Shown: positions 7,981-16,402, numbered from the stretch's first letter. The stretch: DNA of 64,000 nt from Xanthomonas sp. DAR 34887 (GCF_041245805.1 NZ_CP162490.1:1527001-1591000), one strand, 5' to 3'. Made by a program: numbers and translations. Notes: generated by a model from the letters alone, not told the origin.

Positions 7981-8988
7981 ATGAAAGCCATCACCCTGCG
8001 CAAGCCCGCCGGCCTGGACAACCTCCGCCTCGTCGATCTTCCGGATCCCGGCCAACCGGGCGCCGGCGAAATCCGCGTGCGCGTGCATGCAAGCTCGCTC
8101 AACTTCCACGATCTGGGCGTGGTGACCGGCCGCATGCCAAGCGCCGACGGCCGCATCCCGATGTCCGACGGCGCCGGCGTGGTGGAGGCGATTGGTGAAG
8201 GTGTGGACGAGTTCGCCGTGGGCGATGCCGTCGTCTCGACGTTCTTCCCGACCTGGCTGGATGGCGGGCCGACCATCGCCGATTTCGCGACCGTGCCTGG
8301 CGACGGTGTCGACGGCTATGCGCGCGAATACGTCGTTCGCCCGGCGCAGTGGTTCACGCATGCGCCGCGCGGCTACAGCCACGCCGAAGCGGCGACGCTG
8401 ACGACGGCAGGGCTCACCGCGTGGCGGGCGCTGGTAGTGGACGCGCGCCTGAAGGCCGGCGAAACCGTCCTGGTGCTCGGCACCGGCGGCGTGTCGATCT
8501 TCGCGTTGCAGTTCGCCAAGCAGATGGGCGCCACCGTGATCGCAACCTCATCCTTCGACGTGAAACTGGCGCGTGCGCAGGCACTGGGCGCCGATTTCAC
8601 GATCAACTACCGGCGTGATACCGATTGGGCCGCCAAGGTGCTCGACTATACAAACGGCCGTGGCGTCGACAACGTGATCGAAGTAGGTGGACCCGACACC
8701 CTGGGGCAATCCATCCAGGCATGCCGCATCGGCGGACATATCGCCTTGATCGGCGTGCTGACCGGCATTGCCGGCCAGGTGCCGACGGTGGCGCTGATGC
8801 AACGCCACCAGACCCTGCAGGGATTGATCGTTGGCAGCCGCAGCCACCAGCGCGACATGATCCGCGCCATCGACGCAACCGGCATCAAGCCGGTGGTCGA
8901 CCAGACCTTCGCGCTGGAAGACATCGCCGATGCATTTGCGCACCAGGCGGCGGGCAAGCATTTCGGAAAGCTGTGCTTGTCGATTTAG
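7981..8988 (+). CDS. Zinc-independent MDR/quinone oxidoreductase-like NAD(P)-dependent enzyme
   Basis: 335 residues of medium-chain dehydrogenase/reductase. An N-terminal GroES-like domain (GEIRVRVHASSLNFHDLGVVTG, with Asn in place of the zinc cysteine) is followed by a Rossmann nucleotide-binding domain with VLGTGGVSIFALQFAKQMGA. The missing catalytic zinc ligands point to a quinone-oxidoreductase or enoyl-reductase type rather than an alcohol dehydrogenase. The divergent HxlR regulator supports a role against quinones or other electrophiles, as for QorR/Qor2 in other bacteria. A rho-independent terminator follows the stop. Confidence 0.85.
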   Translation: MKAITLRKPAGLDNLRLVDLPDPGQPGAGEIRVRVHASSLNFHDLGVVTGRMPSADGRIPMSDGAGVVEAIGEGVDEFAVGDAVVSTFFPTWLDGGPTIADFATVPGDGVDGYAREYVVRPAQWFTHAPRGYSHAEAATLTTAGLTAWRALVVDARLKAGETVLVLGTGGVSIFALQFAKQMGATVIATSSFDVKLARAQALGADFTINYRRDTDWAAKVLDYTNGRGVDNVIEVGGPDTLGQSIQACRIGGHIALIGVLTGIAGQVPTVALMQRHQTLQGLIVGSRSHQRDMIRAIDATGIKPVVDQTFALEDIADAFAHQAAGKHFGKLCLSI

Positions 8989-8995
8989 TAGGGAC

Positions 8996-9031
8996 GGGGA
9001 CGGAGGCAAGCGCACTCTGTCCCCTGTTTTT
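8996..9031 (+). terminator. Rho-independent terminator
   Basis: GGGGAC … GTCCCC stem around a 17-base loop, followed by TGTTTTTG, eight bases after the oxidoreductase stop codon. Confidence 0.65.
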
Positions 9032-9093
9032 GAAGACAAAGCGGTTGCACGCCATCTCAGCGATCCTCCGGTGCGTGGTGAGCGATGGCTGAG

Positions 9094-9475
9094 TCAGTCC
9101 TTGCTGGCCACGCTCACCACCAGTTCGCCGTCGCGCACCTGCACACGCAGCGTGCTGCCGATGGTGAAGCCCAGTGCCTCCATCCAGCTGCCGCCCAGGC
9201 GCTTCGCGGGCATGCGCTTGCCGCTGGCGGAGGCCGCGGCCCACGGTGCACGTCTGCGGCGGGCGTGGGCGGCGGGGCGCGCGTGGCGGGCGGGCCAGCT
9301 CGGCGGCGATGGCGGCCGCGGCGTCTTCCACCGACATCATCGGCGTGCACGGTGGCTCGATGTAACGCAGGAAGCCGGCCGGCTCGGGCGCGGGACCGGG
9401 CTTCGGCTGGCGCGTTGCACGTTTGCGGGCAGGCGTGGGGCGGGCAGGGGCACTACTGGATGACGGTTGACGCAT
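9094..9475 (-). pseudogene. SymE-like toxin gene, frameshifted
   Basis: The N-terminal frame starts at ATG 9475 after a strong Shine-Dalgarno (AAGGAGG) and encodes a Pro/Arg-rich leader and MSVEDAAAAIAAELARPPR up to about QTCTV. The conserved SymE/AbrB-like half, KRMPAKRLGGSWMEALGFTI then LRVQVRDGELVVSVASKD, is in the next frame and ends at TGA 9096-9094. A single extra G near 9240 (GTGGG) would explain the shift. SymE proteins resemble SpoVT-AbrB antitoxins but act as toxins or nucleoid-binding proteins, controlled by an antisense RNA in E. coli. The break may be real decay or a sequencing error. Confidence 0.65.
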
Positions 9476-9489
9476 GGCACAGCCTCCTT

Positions 9490-9690
9490 GGCAGACAGGA
9501 ACCCGCGCCGAACGGCGACGGGATGTCGGGAGGTTAGAAACCGCACGTAGCCGGCGGGCTTATTTCCCCGAAGGGTGTTGTATTCGCCGCCCTCCCGACG
9601 CAGACAGCGCGTCGGAGTGTGCCTGCGAACAGGCACAAAAAACCCACCGGTTTTACGGAGGTGGGTGCCGCTACGTGAGGAGTTTCTACG
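9490..9690 (-). ncRNA. Multi-hairpin leader or small RNA upstream of symE
   Basis: On the minus strand, reading toward symE: a terminator-like hairpin with stem ACCCACC/GGTGGGT followed by six U (9666-9637); a perfect TGTGCCTG-TTCG-CAGGCACA tetraloop hairpin (9637-9618); CCGACGC/GCGTCGG (9615-9595); and a long-range pair GTCGGGAGG/CCTCCCGAC (9599-9525). The last two share bases 9595-9599 and cannot form together. The imperfect inverted pair TAGAAACCGCACGTAGCCGG (9535-9554) and its counterpart (9668-9688) could also pair. This layout recalls phage C4/CI-type antisense or attenuator RNAs; that identity is inference. Confidence 0.5.
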
Positions 9691-9831
9691 CTCCTTGGAG
9701 GCAATGGTGCTACCGGGCTTGGGGGATGTCAACTGGTTTGGAGTGGTATGGCTAAGACGAGACTTTGAATGCAACTAACACTGTTACTTCTTCTTCTGGT
9801 CCTAGATAGGAAAATAAGAAGATCGTTTGGC

Positions 9832-9837
9832 TATAAT
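9832..9837 (+). promoter_or_regulatory. -10 element TATAAT
   Basis: A perfect TATAAT (in GGCTATAATC) lies 35 bases upstream of the GTG start of the HNH-like gene. The -35 region (around TAGGAA) is weak. It is one of few consensus -10 boxes in this GC-rich window and fits an imported gene with its own promoter. Confidence 0.5.
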
Positions 9838-9872
9838 CTCTCTGGAGTTCTTCGCGAGCATGAGGCTGGTCA

Positions 9873-10661
9873 GTGGTCTTCAAGTTCCCTGTTGGCCCGT
9901 CCAAGGGACGTTGCAACATATGTGGCCAAGACTCCGACCTGACCGAGAATCACGTGCCGCCCAAGGCTTGGGCTCAAGGCATTGCTTTGAGGGTGTCGAG
10001 CATCGCTGACGCTATCAGTGGAGATAAGAAGCCACGGTCCCATAAGATGCCAAATGGTGTTTGCTTCAAGAGCATCTGCCGGATATGCAATGGTTCGGTG
10101 CTTTCTCGCTACGACAGGGCACTTGTGTCCATGAGTCGCCAAGTGACTGATATCTTGCGTGATCGAACTAGGGTGACTTACTCCCAGAGCATCCGTATCC
10201 AGCCACAGCTTGTGGCAAGAGGCGTTCTGGGCCACATGTCCTCGGTGGGCTTAAATCGCTACGACGAGCGCCACAGCCAGCACCTATTCGACGACCGATC
10301 GGGTCTTTTGGATCAGGTGAGACTTCACTATTGGGTGTATCCCTACAGTGGTAGGACGGTTCTCCGAGACTTTGCATTAGGCATATTGGGTGGGGGAGGC
10401 AGCTCAGCGATCTACATCTTGAAGGCGTATCCCATGGCGTTTGCGATGGTCTGGAACAAGGACTTCCAGTTTGAGGATCGGCAGCCACGCAGCTTTGATC
10501 AGTTTGCTAGCATCGAGCCAGATCAAGAGGTCGATCTTCCGCTGGAATTCGTTGGCTTGCCAGGCCAGGTCTGGCCGGAGCACGTGCAGGGGAACACCAT
10601 CGCGCTACTTCATTCCGATGGGGCCTTCGTGGCAACTGAGAAAAGGCAGAGCAAAGCTTAG
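9873..10661 (+). CDS. HNH-like zinc protein, putative nuclease
   Basis: 262 residues. An N-terminal zinc module contains C14-N-I-C17, then E25-N26-H27-V-P-P-K and C69-R-I-C72-N73. Two CxxC knuckles flanking an ENHVPPK segment are the arrangement of HNH/McrA-like endonucleases. The C-terminal 180 residues are unrecognised. The start is GTG, directly after an in-frame TGA and preceded by GAGG. Composition is lower in GC than in neighbouring housekeeping genes. It stands alone, opposite in direction to the cassette genes that follow, and plausibly is a stand-alone defence or mobile nuclease. Confidence 0.6.
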   Translation: MVFKFPVGPSKGRCNICGQDSDLTENHVPPKAWAQGIALRVSSIADAISGDKKPRSHKMPNGVCFKSICRICNGSVLSRYDRALVSMSRQVTDILRDRTRVTYSQSIRIQPQLVARGVLGHMSSVGLNRYDERHSQHLFDDRSGLLDQVRLHYWVYPYSGRTVLRDFALGILGGGGSSAIYILKAYPMAFAMVWNKDFQFEDRQPRSFDQFASIEPDQEVDLPLEFVGLPGQVWPEHVQGNTIALLHSDGAFVATEKRQSKA

Positions 10662-10779
10662 GCAGGTGCTGGGTTCCGGTTCGTCTGGAACCGACAATTC
10701 AAAGATTGCGCCAACAGTTCAAGGGAAAAGCCCAGAACTAGCCCAGGCTCTTCGTGTCGGTCAACGGGTCGCGTGGCTC

Positions 10780-10884
10780 ACCACGCGTTGGCCTAGAGCC
10801 CGCGGTAGGTCGTGCTGGAGTGTAAGGTGCGGATAGTATTCGCCGGCGGAGTTTGTGGTTGTCGGCTTGACCAACCAGTTAGGC
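10780..10884 (-). other. attC-like site downstream of HEPN-like gene
   Basis: On the minus strand, 22 bases after the stop of the HEPN-like gene, core GCCTAAC (10884-10878) is followed by TGGTTGGTCAAGCCGAC. This matches about 19 of 23 positions of the attC inverse-core consensus as I recall it. About 75 bases further, GGGCTCTAGGCCAAC can pair imperfectly with that arm, giving a roughly 100-bp site; the outer core there (GCGTGG) is degenerate. Position and orientation are those of a gene cassette. Confidence 0.55.
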
Positions 10885-10905
10885 TGACGGCGGTTGATAA
10901 ATTTT

Positions 10906-11496
10906 TCATCCCTGCCTGAAAATTCGTTCCACCTCAATACGAATAGGGTTGAAGAAAAATTTCTCACCTAGCAGTATTAGGCATTCGTTTTCTGGGTCAA
11001 TCAATTTGAATATTTTTTGGGTCGGTCCATCTGCAAGGCTATGATTGCCAATAATTGGATCAGGAAAGAAGTGGCCCGCGATGTTTGAAATTAGATATGT
11101 GTCAAGTTTCTCGTCAAAGTGTTCCCAGGCGTTGCGGAGGTCTCGGTTGTAAAGTGGCGATTCGTCCGTGATAGCGAAAATATTTCTCAAATTTTCTCCT
11201 CGCTTCTTTCTCATCTCTATTTGCTTTGCTTGCTTCTTCTTGTCTCCCATGGACGTGGGCCAAAAATAACGTGATAGCGCAGCAGCATGGCCTATAGCTT
11301 CTTGAATAGCGCTTACAAGATAGATGGGCTCTATATCTCGATGGTTAAGTAGCTGTTCGTATTCATCGAAGGCGGATAAGCAACGTTTGGCAGAGTAGTA
11401 GATTGAGTGATGGTAGAAAGCCATATGCATCGGTTGAATTCCGTTGCAAGATTCAATATTTATTTCTGCGCGCCTCTCCAGCTCTAAATTATCCAT
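10906..11496 (-). CDS. HEPN-like protein, putative RNase
   Basis: 196 residues, mostly helical, AT-richer than the rest of the window. Near residues 118-131 it carries R-D-L-R121-N-A-W-E-H126-F-D-E-K-L-D, which contains the R-x4-H signature of HEPN domains (the RNase and toxin superfamily). The preceding Tyr/His-rich helices fit the four-helix bundle. The start ATG has AGGA five bases upstream. An attC-like site lies 22 bases after the stop, and a small unrelated gene lies 48 bases upstream on the same strand, so the pair may form a two-gene toxin/antitoxin-like cassette. HEPN assignment rests on the motif only. Confidence 0.55.
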   Translation of the reverse strand: MDNLELERRAEINIESCNGIQPMHMAFYHHSIYYSAKRCLSAFDEYEQLLNHRDIEPIYLVSAIQEAIGHAAALSRYFWPTSMGDKKKQAKQIEMRKKRGENLRNIFAITDESPLYNRDLRNAWEHFDEKLDTYLISNIAGHFFPDPIIGNHSLADGPTQKIFKLIDPENECLILLGEKFFFNPIRIEVERIFRQG

Positions 11497-11544
11497 TTTT
11501 TCCTAGGATTTCTGGCTTGTCGGACATTTGATGACTAGCGACGA

Positions 11545-11826
11545 CTACAGATTCTTTAGAAGAAGATACAGGAGCGGTTCTTGCGTGCGCTCGTCTAGTA
11601 GGTTGAAGTTGTCGTGAATCGCATTCACGCCGTCGGTGGTATCGATTGCCATCTTGATATCGCGTGCTCGAACCATTGCCTTACCTCCCCCATCGAGAAC
11701 TTTTGCTGCGATCATTCGACCAATTGCTCCGCAGGGAATACTCATTGTACTCTCGCTACTGGAGAGCTTGACGAGATCGATGCCATGACGAGCCACGACA
11801 AGCACCATTCGATCTGGGTTTTTCAC
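11545..11826 (-). CDS. Small hypothetical protein
   Basis: 93 residues, GTG start with a good Shine-Dalgarno (AAGGAG, eight bases away). There is no recognised domain; it has an N-terminal beta-like stretch (RMVLVVARHGIDLVKL) and an acidic helical C-terminus. It sits between an attC-like site (upstream) and the HEPN-like gene (48 bases downstream), on the same strand, so it is a candidate partner or antitoxin of that protein. The functional link is inference. Confidence 0.5.
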   Translation of the reverse strand: MKNPDRMVLVVARHGIDLVKLSSSESTMSIPCGAIGRMIAAKVLDGGGKAMVRARDIKMAIDTTDGVNAIHDNFNLLDERTQEPLLYLLLKNL

Positions 11827-11974
11827 GTAAATTGCTCCTTGTTCAATCTGTTTCGACCATAGGATCGCTCTCTCCGGGAGCAGGAGTAGAGGAAATATGC
11901 GTTGAACTAGATATTTCCTCTGACCCCGTTCTTAGTCGATTACGTGGTTTCAATTCATGCCAAATACCCCATGA

Positions 11975-12033
11975 GATTTTTTGATGCCAGAGACGCGCCG
12001 CGAAGCAACTTCGGCTTGGACAAATTGTTAAGC
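11975..12033 (-). other. attC-like site downstream of GHKL-nuclease gene
   Basis: The clearest attC in the window. On the minus strand it reads GCTTAAC (12033-12027), then AATTTGTCCAAGCCGA, then AGTTGC-TTC-GCGGCGCG as the apical hairpin, the same arrangement as Xanthomonas-type attC sites (CAAGCCGACGCCGCTTCGCG). The distal core is decayed. It begins 51 bases after the stop of the GHKL-ATPase gene and has the same orientation as the sites at 1.6 and 10.8 kb. Confidence 0.65.
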
Positions 12034-12083
12034 GCTGTCCGCATCATCCAGCTTCATCATGGCCCTTGTCCATGCGTTAACCA

Positions 12084-14120
12084 TCAATTGTGTGGCAGCC
12101 CAAGTTTGCTGAAGAACGCGCGGTTACGCTCCTCTGCGCCTTTCAGTAGTCGATCGTAGGACATGACTTCAATGTAGCTTTTGTAGTTGTCGTTATATCC
12201 GAAGAATCCCATCCTATCAGCTGTGACGGTTAAATTTGCTAGTCGGCAGCGAGCTTCGATGCTTGTGGTGATGTCGCAAACTATATAGCAGAAACCGGGG
12301 ATCTCTTCCGCGCGCGGAATTGGTCGCCCTCGGGACGTCGTTACTTGGCCTTTACGAATCCTATCAAGGTAGCCCAAAGCCTGCGTGATCGGATCTTTGT
12401 CTTCGCCCTCTTTCGCATCATTCCGCATCGGTCGTTTTAGCTCAATAACCACTATCGAGCCAAGAGGTAAGGCGCCTTTGTCGGAAACGAGGATTGGCTC
12501 ATCAAAAACGTTTAGTGCGACAATGTCTGGTTCTTTATTCTCTGTGCTGTTGGTGATGGGTAAGCTTGAGAGCGGCTTATCAGAAGCTAGGTAATCGTGA
12601 AACGCAAGTCTTTCGTCTAACAACCATAGATTGCTTTGATCAAAATGAATTTCATTGGAGTCCTTGCGCATTGGCATAATGAACTCATGAATAAGATCTT
12701 CGCGCGCATAACGGTCGTCGGCTTGTTTTTCGATAGCTCGTCTTAGTACGTCTAGTACTATTTTTCTGTGGAAAACATAGTCGGCCAGATCCGATTTCTT
12801 TACGTCGTCAACTTTGGATAGGTATTCAGAAAGTCGCTCTTTATATCGCTTCGTGCTTTCCCCGTCATGGAGTTTAAGTATTTCATGGCCCTCGGAGATG
12901 AGATTGCTTTCCAAGTCTGCGAGTTGCTTGTGGAGGATCAAATCAAGCTCTTTATCAGATATTTCCGGGTCGACTGCAAGCTTTTCGTCTGTGACATGCT
13001 TCAGTACTGTGCGGTAGCGAGGAGCTTTCTCTCGAACGAAGGTGGCTACGCGTTCTTGGCTCGCCTCTACGCTTGACTGCAATGTGTCTCCCAAGAATTC
13101 CTGTGTGGATTTCAGTGCTTCGGCTCTGATTGTCGATAAATCAGGAAAGCCAAGTTGACCTCCATTCTCTGGGATAAGGAATTCGGTTCGCTCAGGCCGG
13201 ACCTTCTCGTCCAAATACTTGGATGTTAAATAACCTGCATATAAGAATTCGCCATCGGCATCGGTTAGCTTTCCGAAAAGTCCGGGCAGTTTCCCTGATA
13301 TCGAATCCTCTCTAACTACCCGTCCAGCTGCGCACCATGCTAATGCAGGGGATTGTCGAGAGTTCGCCTTCAATTTAAGGTGTGTGATTTCAAAATTATT
13401 GTTGGAGACAGTAAATTGCGCCGTCTTTGCGGAAGTGTGCATGTGGCTTTCGAACATTTTATTAATGTTGAATATTTCATCCGCGTCCACGACATCTAAA
13501 TCTGGAGCGCCGCCATCTCTGACGAAATACCACAAGCAATGCTCCATCAAGGCAGTTGCAATAGTTTGGCCGCTTTTAGGGGACTTCTCCCTATAGGCCT
13601 TCTTGAATCCTTCTAGGGTGATGATGGTTCGATTCTGATTCGCTTCGGTGGTTGTGAGTCGGGAATCTTCAACGCCGTTCAAGCCGAACTTGAAATTGCG
13701 CTGCTTATACGAATTATCGATTGGATCTTTGTATGTGCTTTCGACAATCGCAGAATCAAACGCTTTTAGCCACAGCAGCCTGCCGACTCCCCGGCAACCG
13801 AGTCGTGCTTTATGCTCGCTGTCGAGTGTCTGGAATGACGTATAATTAGTTTCGTCGAATCCCTCCCCATTATCAGATATGATGAATGACTTGATGGGCT
13901 CAAGCGGCGGTGCCCCTCTGCGGGACTCATCCGGAAAACCAAGTCCTGTCTGGGGCTCGCGACATACTAGTACTGATATACGACCGCTTGTAAAGTCTTC
14001 CCCACGGGCATCGATTGCATGAATTGAGTTAACAATCGCTTCAAAGAGAGGGGCAAGCCCATGACTATAAGGCAGCTCAGTGTTTCGAAGGCGTCCTCTA
14101 AGAGATGTTTTCATTTCCAT
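12084..14120 (-). CDS. GHKL ATPase fused to PD-(D/E)xK nuclease domain
   Basis: 678 residues. The N-terminus is a GHKL (Hsp90/MutL/MORC-type) ATPase: N-box E27-A-I-V-N31, D83-N-G-E-G-F88, and a glycine lid L-G-C-R-G-V-G ending at residue 113. A long helical middle (about 330-500) follows. The C-terminus shows a PD-(D/E)xK fold: P-D532-I-V-A-L-N, then V-V-I-E560-L-K562-R-P. The pairing resembles the paraMORC-like ATPase-nuclease proteins tied to restriction and phage defence. Codon use is clearly AT-richer than in the surrounding genome and an attC-like site follows, so it is probably cassette-borne. Two Met starts (residues 1 and 3) are possible. Confidence 0.72.
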   Translation of the reverse strand: MEMKTSLRGRLRNTELPYSHGLAPLFEAIVNSIHAIDARGEDFTSGRISVLVCREPQTGLGFPDESRRGAPPLEPIKSFIISDNGEGFDETNYTSFQTLDSEHKARLGCRGVGRLLWLKAFDSAIVESTYKDPIDNSYKQRNFKFGLNGVEDSRLTTTEANQNRTIITLEGFKKAYREKSPKSGQTIATALMEHCLWYFVRDGGAPDLDVVDADEIFNINKMFESHMHTSAKTAQFTVSNNNFEITHLKLKANSRQSPALAWCAAGRVVREDSISGKLPGLFGKLTDADGEFLYAGYLTSKYLDEKVRPERTEFLIPENGGQLGFPDLSTIRAEALKSTQEFLGDTLQSSVEASQERVATFVREKAPRYRTVLKHVTDEKLAVDPEISDKELDLILHKQLADLESNLISEGHEILKLHDGESTKRYKERLSEYLSKVDDVKKSDLADYVFHRKIVLDVLRRAIEKQADDRYAREDLIHEFIMPMRKDSNEIHFDQSNLWLLDERLAFHDYLASDKPLSSLPITNSTENKEPDIVALNVFDEPILVSDKGALPLGSIVVIELKRPMRNDAKEGEDKDPITQALGYLDRIRKGQVTTSRGRPIPRAEEIPGFCYIVCDITTSIEARCRLANLTVTADRMGFFGYNDNYKSYIEVMSYDRLLKGAEERNRAFFSKLGLPHN

Positions 14121-14224
14121 GGAGTTTTGCGTCCTTGTCGCTCATCGGCCACACATCGTGCGAACTAATTTGGAAAAGCCACGCCACAAAGGTGGGTTGA
14201 GTTAATTTTTGGGTTGCATGTCAA

Positions 14225-14360
14225 CTACGGCACTTGATTTCGAATATCAGCAAGATGTTCTTTCTTATCCCCAATGCGTTCTGCAAAAGCCACGCTACCA
14301 TCGGCAAAACGCAGGCACAAGTTAGGCCGCTGACGGAACAGCCGGCGGCCATCGTCAATG
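14225..14360 (-). pseudogene. Possible gene remnant at island edge
   Basis: An open minus-strand stretch, reading R-L-F-R-Q-R-P-N-L-C-L-R-F-A-D-G-S-V then AERIGDKKEHLADIRNQVP before the stop, has a protein-like composition but no start or recognised family. It lies at the transition from the GC-rich nixL end to the AT-richer island and may be the tail of a truncated gene. Confidence 0.25.
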
Positions 14361-14420
14361 AATGGCGCAACCGCGGTGCCGCGCGATCCGAATGCAGCGG
14401 ATAGCGCGGCGCGGGCGGAC

Positions 14421-16268
14421 TTAGCCGCCCGGCGCACTCCAAACCTGCCCCTTAACCCCACGCACACTCGCATCCGCCGCGCTATCCAGATCGAACACGA
14501 TCACGCTGTTCCCACCTTTACGCTGCATCGGCGCCGGGAAATACAACGCCCGCTGCGGCCCGATGTTCCAGTGCCGGCCGAGGTTATGGCCGTTAGCCCA
14601 GGCGAAGCCTTTGCCGAAAGCCTGCATATCAAGGAACGTGTCGGTGGGCGTGCCGATCTTGACGGTGCCGCGGTGGAAGGCGGGGCCGTCGACCTTGGCG
14701 GTGGTCCAGCCTTTGAGCTTGCTCGGGTCGTCCATCGGCAGCGGGAAGGTCTGCCAGCCGGTCAGCGGCTTGCCGTCGAGCAGCACGGGGTCGACCAGGC
14801 CGGCGCGGCCGTCGGCCAGGTGGGCGCCGTAGTTGATGCGGCCGCCGTTTTCCACCAGCACGTCCACGGTGTGGGTGCCGGCGGGGATGTCCACGTCCAC
14901 GGCCACCTGCTGCAGGCGGCGTTCGGCGCTGCCGGCGAGCTGGCGATCGACGTAGACGCGGGCGTAGTCGCGCACGTCGCCCAGGTACAGGCTGCCCTTG
15001 CGCGGGCCGGTGACGGTGGTGCGGTAGAGGATGTAGCCGTAGGCCTGGCCGTAGCGCTCCATCGGTTGCGGGGTGTCGGTGGTGGCGGCCGGCGCGGGCA
15101 GGTTGTCCCAGAGCGAGGCCGATTCGCGCAGCGGGGTGGCCGGGAGGTCGGCGAAGCGGATCGGGGTGGGCAGGGCGGGCGGCTGCACGCCGGTGACGCG
15201 GGTGATGGCGTCGCGGAACAGGGTGAACTTGGGCGTGGGGCGGCCGGCTTCGTCGAGCACGGCGTCGTAGTCGTAGCTGGTGGTCTGCGGCGCGTAGTGG
15301 TCGCTGGCGTTCTTCTGGAAGTTGGCGCCGTTCATGAAGCCGAAGCTGGTGCCGCCGACGAACATGTACAGGTTGGCGGAATGGCCCTGGCGCAGGATCC
15401 ATTCGAATTCGCTGGCCTGTTTGGCGGCGTCGGTGGCGGCGTGTTTCTCGCCCCACTGGTCGAACCAGCCGGCCCAGTATTCGCCCACCATCTGCGGTTG
15501 GCCGGGGCGGAACTTGGCCAGGGTCTGGAACGCTTTCTCGGCATCGCCGGGGCCGAAGTTCACCACGGCCAGGGTGCCGGGCAGGGTGCCGTTGGCCAGC
15601 ACGTCGGCGCCGTCGGCGGTGAACAGCAGGGCCTTGTCGAAGCCGGCCTTGACGAACATGGCGCGGTTGGCCTGCATGTAGACGTGGTCGTCGTCGTAGG
15701 AGCCGTATTCGTTCTCCACCTGCACGGCGATGATGGGGCCGCCGTTGTGGTTGAGTTTGGGCTTGATCTGCGCGGCGACGGCGTCGAGGTAGGCCTGGCT
15801 GGCGGCGAGGAAGCGCGGGTCCTGGCTGCGCACGCGCATGCCGGGTTCGGCGAACAGCCAGGCGGGATAGCCGCCGGCTTCCCATTCGGCGCACACGTAG
15901 GGGCCGGGGCGCAGGATGACGTTGAGGCCCTGGGCGGCGGCTTCGTCGATGAAGGCGGCCAGGTCGTTGTTGCCGCTAAAGTCGAACTGGCCCTGGCGCG
16001 GTTCGACCAGGTTCCAGAACACGTAGGTCTCCACGGTGTTCAGGCCCATGGCGCGCGCTTTGAGCAGGCGGTCCTTCCAGTAGGCGCGCGGGATGCGCTG
16101 GAAGTGGATGGCGCCGGAAATGATCTGGTAGGGCTTGCCGTCGCGGGTGAAGTGTTCGCCCTGGGTGGCGAAGGCGGGCCAGGTGGCAGTGTCGGCGGCC
16201 TGCACGGCGGTGGCGGGCAGGGCGAACGCCAAGGCGATGGCAAGGGCAGCGAGGGTCTTGCGTGGCAT
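14421..16268 (-). CDS. nixL: GH35 beta-galactosidase NixL
   Basis: 615 residues with a signal peptide (MPRKTLAALAIALAFALPATAVQAA), so exported. The GH35 barrel carries the acid/base in V-E-N-E187-Y-G-S and the nucleophile in V-G-E263-Y-W-A-G-W, and a beta-sandwich (jelly-roll) tail follows. It would remove terminal beta-galactose, for example from Lewis-a-type antennae of plant complex N-glycans. It is the last gene of the minus-strand cluster, matching the position of nixL in X. campestris. The 134-base gap to nixK holds only GGGATTCGGGAATGGGGATT-like repeat sequence. Confidence 0.9.
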   Translation of the reverse strand: MPRKTLAALAIALAFALPATAVQAADTATWPAFATQGEHFTRDGKPYQIISGAIHFQRIPRAYWKDRLLKARAMGLNTVETYVFWNLVEPRQGQFDFSGNNDLAAFIDEAAAQGLNVILRPGPYVCAEWEAGGYPAWLFAEPGMRVRSQDPRFLAASQAYLDAVAAQIKPKLNHNGGPIIAVQVENEYGSYDDDHVYMQANRAMFVKAGFDKALLFTADGADVLANGTLPGTLAVVNFGPGDAEKAFQTLAKFRPGQPQMVGEYWAGWFDQWGEKHAATDAAKQASEFEWILRQGHSANLYMFVGGTSFGFMNGANFQKNASDHYAPQTTSYDYDAVLDEAGRPTPKFTLFRDAITRVTGVQPPALPTPIRFADLPATPLRESASLWDNLPAPAATTDTPQPMERYGQAYGYILYRTTVTGPRKGSLYLGDVRDYARVYVDRQLAGSAERRLQQVAVDVDIPAGTHTVDVLVENGGRINYGAHLADGRAGLVDPVLLDGKPLTGWQTFPLPMDDPSKLKGWTTAKVDGPAFHRGTVKIGTPTDTFLDMQAFGKGFAWANGHNLGRHWNIGPQRALYFPAPMQRKGGNSVIVFDLDSAADASVRGVKGQVWSAPGG

Positions 16269-16402
16269 GGGGGTCTCTCAAAAAGGTTGAGCAAGGCGGT
16301 AGCCAGTGCGGCGCGCGACGCAGTTCGCCTGCATCACGCGCGCGGGATCAACGGAGCGCGGGAATCACCCAATCCCCATTCCCGAATCCCAAATCCCGGC
16401 TC

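Noticed and set aside
14323..14329. GTTAGGC as a fourth attC core
   Set aside because: The bases before it do not match the attC arm (no GCTTG and no hairpin), so the seven-base core alone is probably chance.
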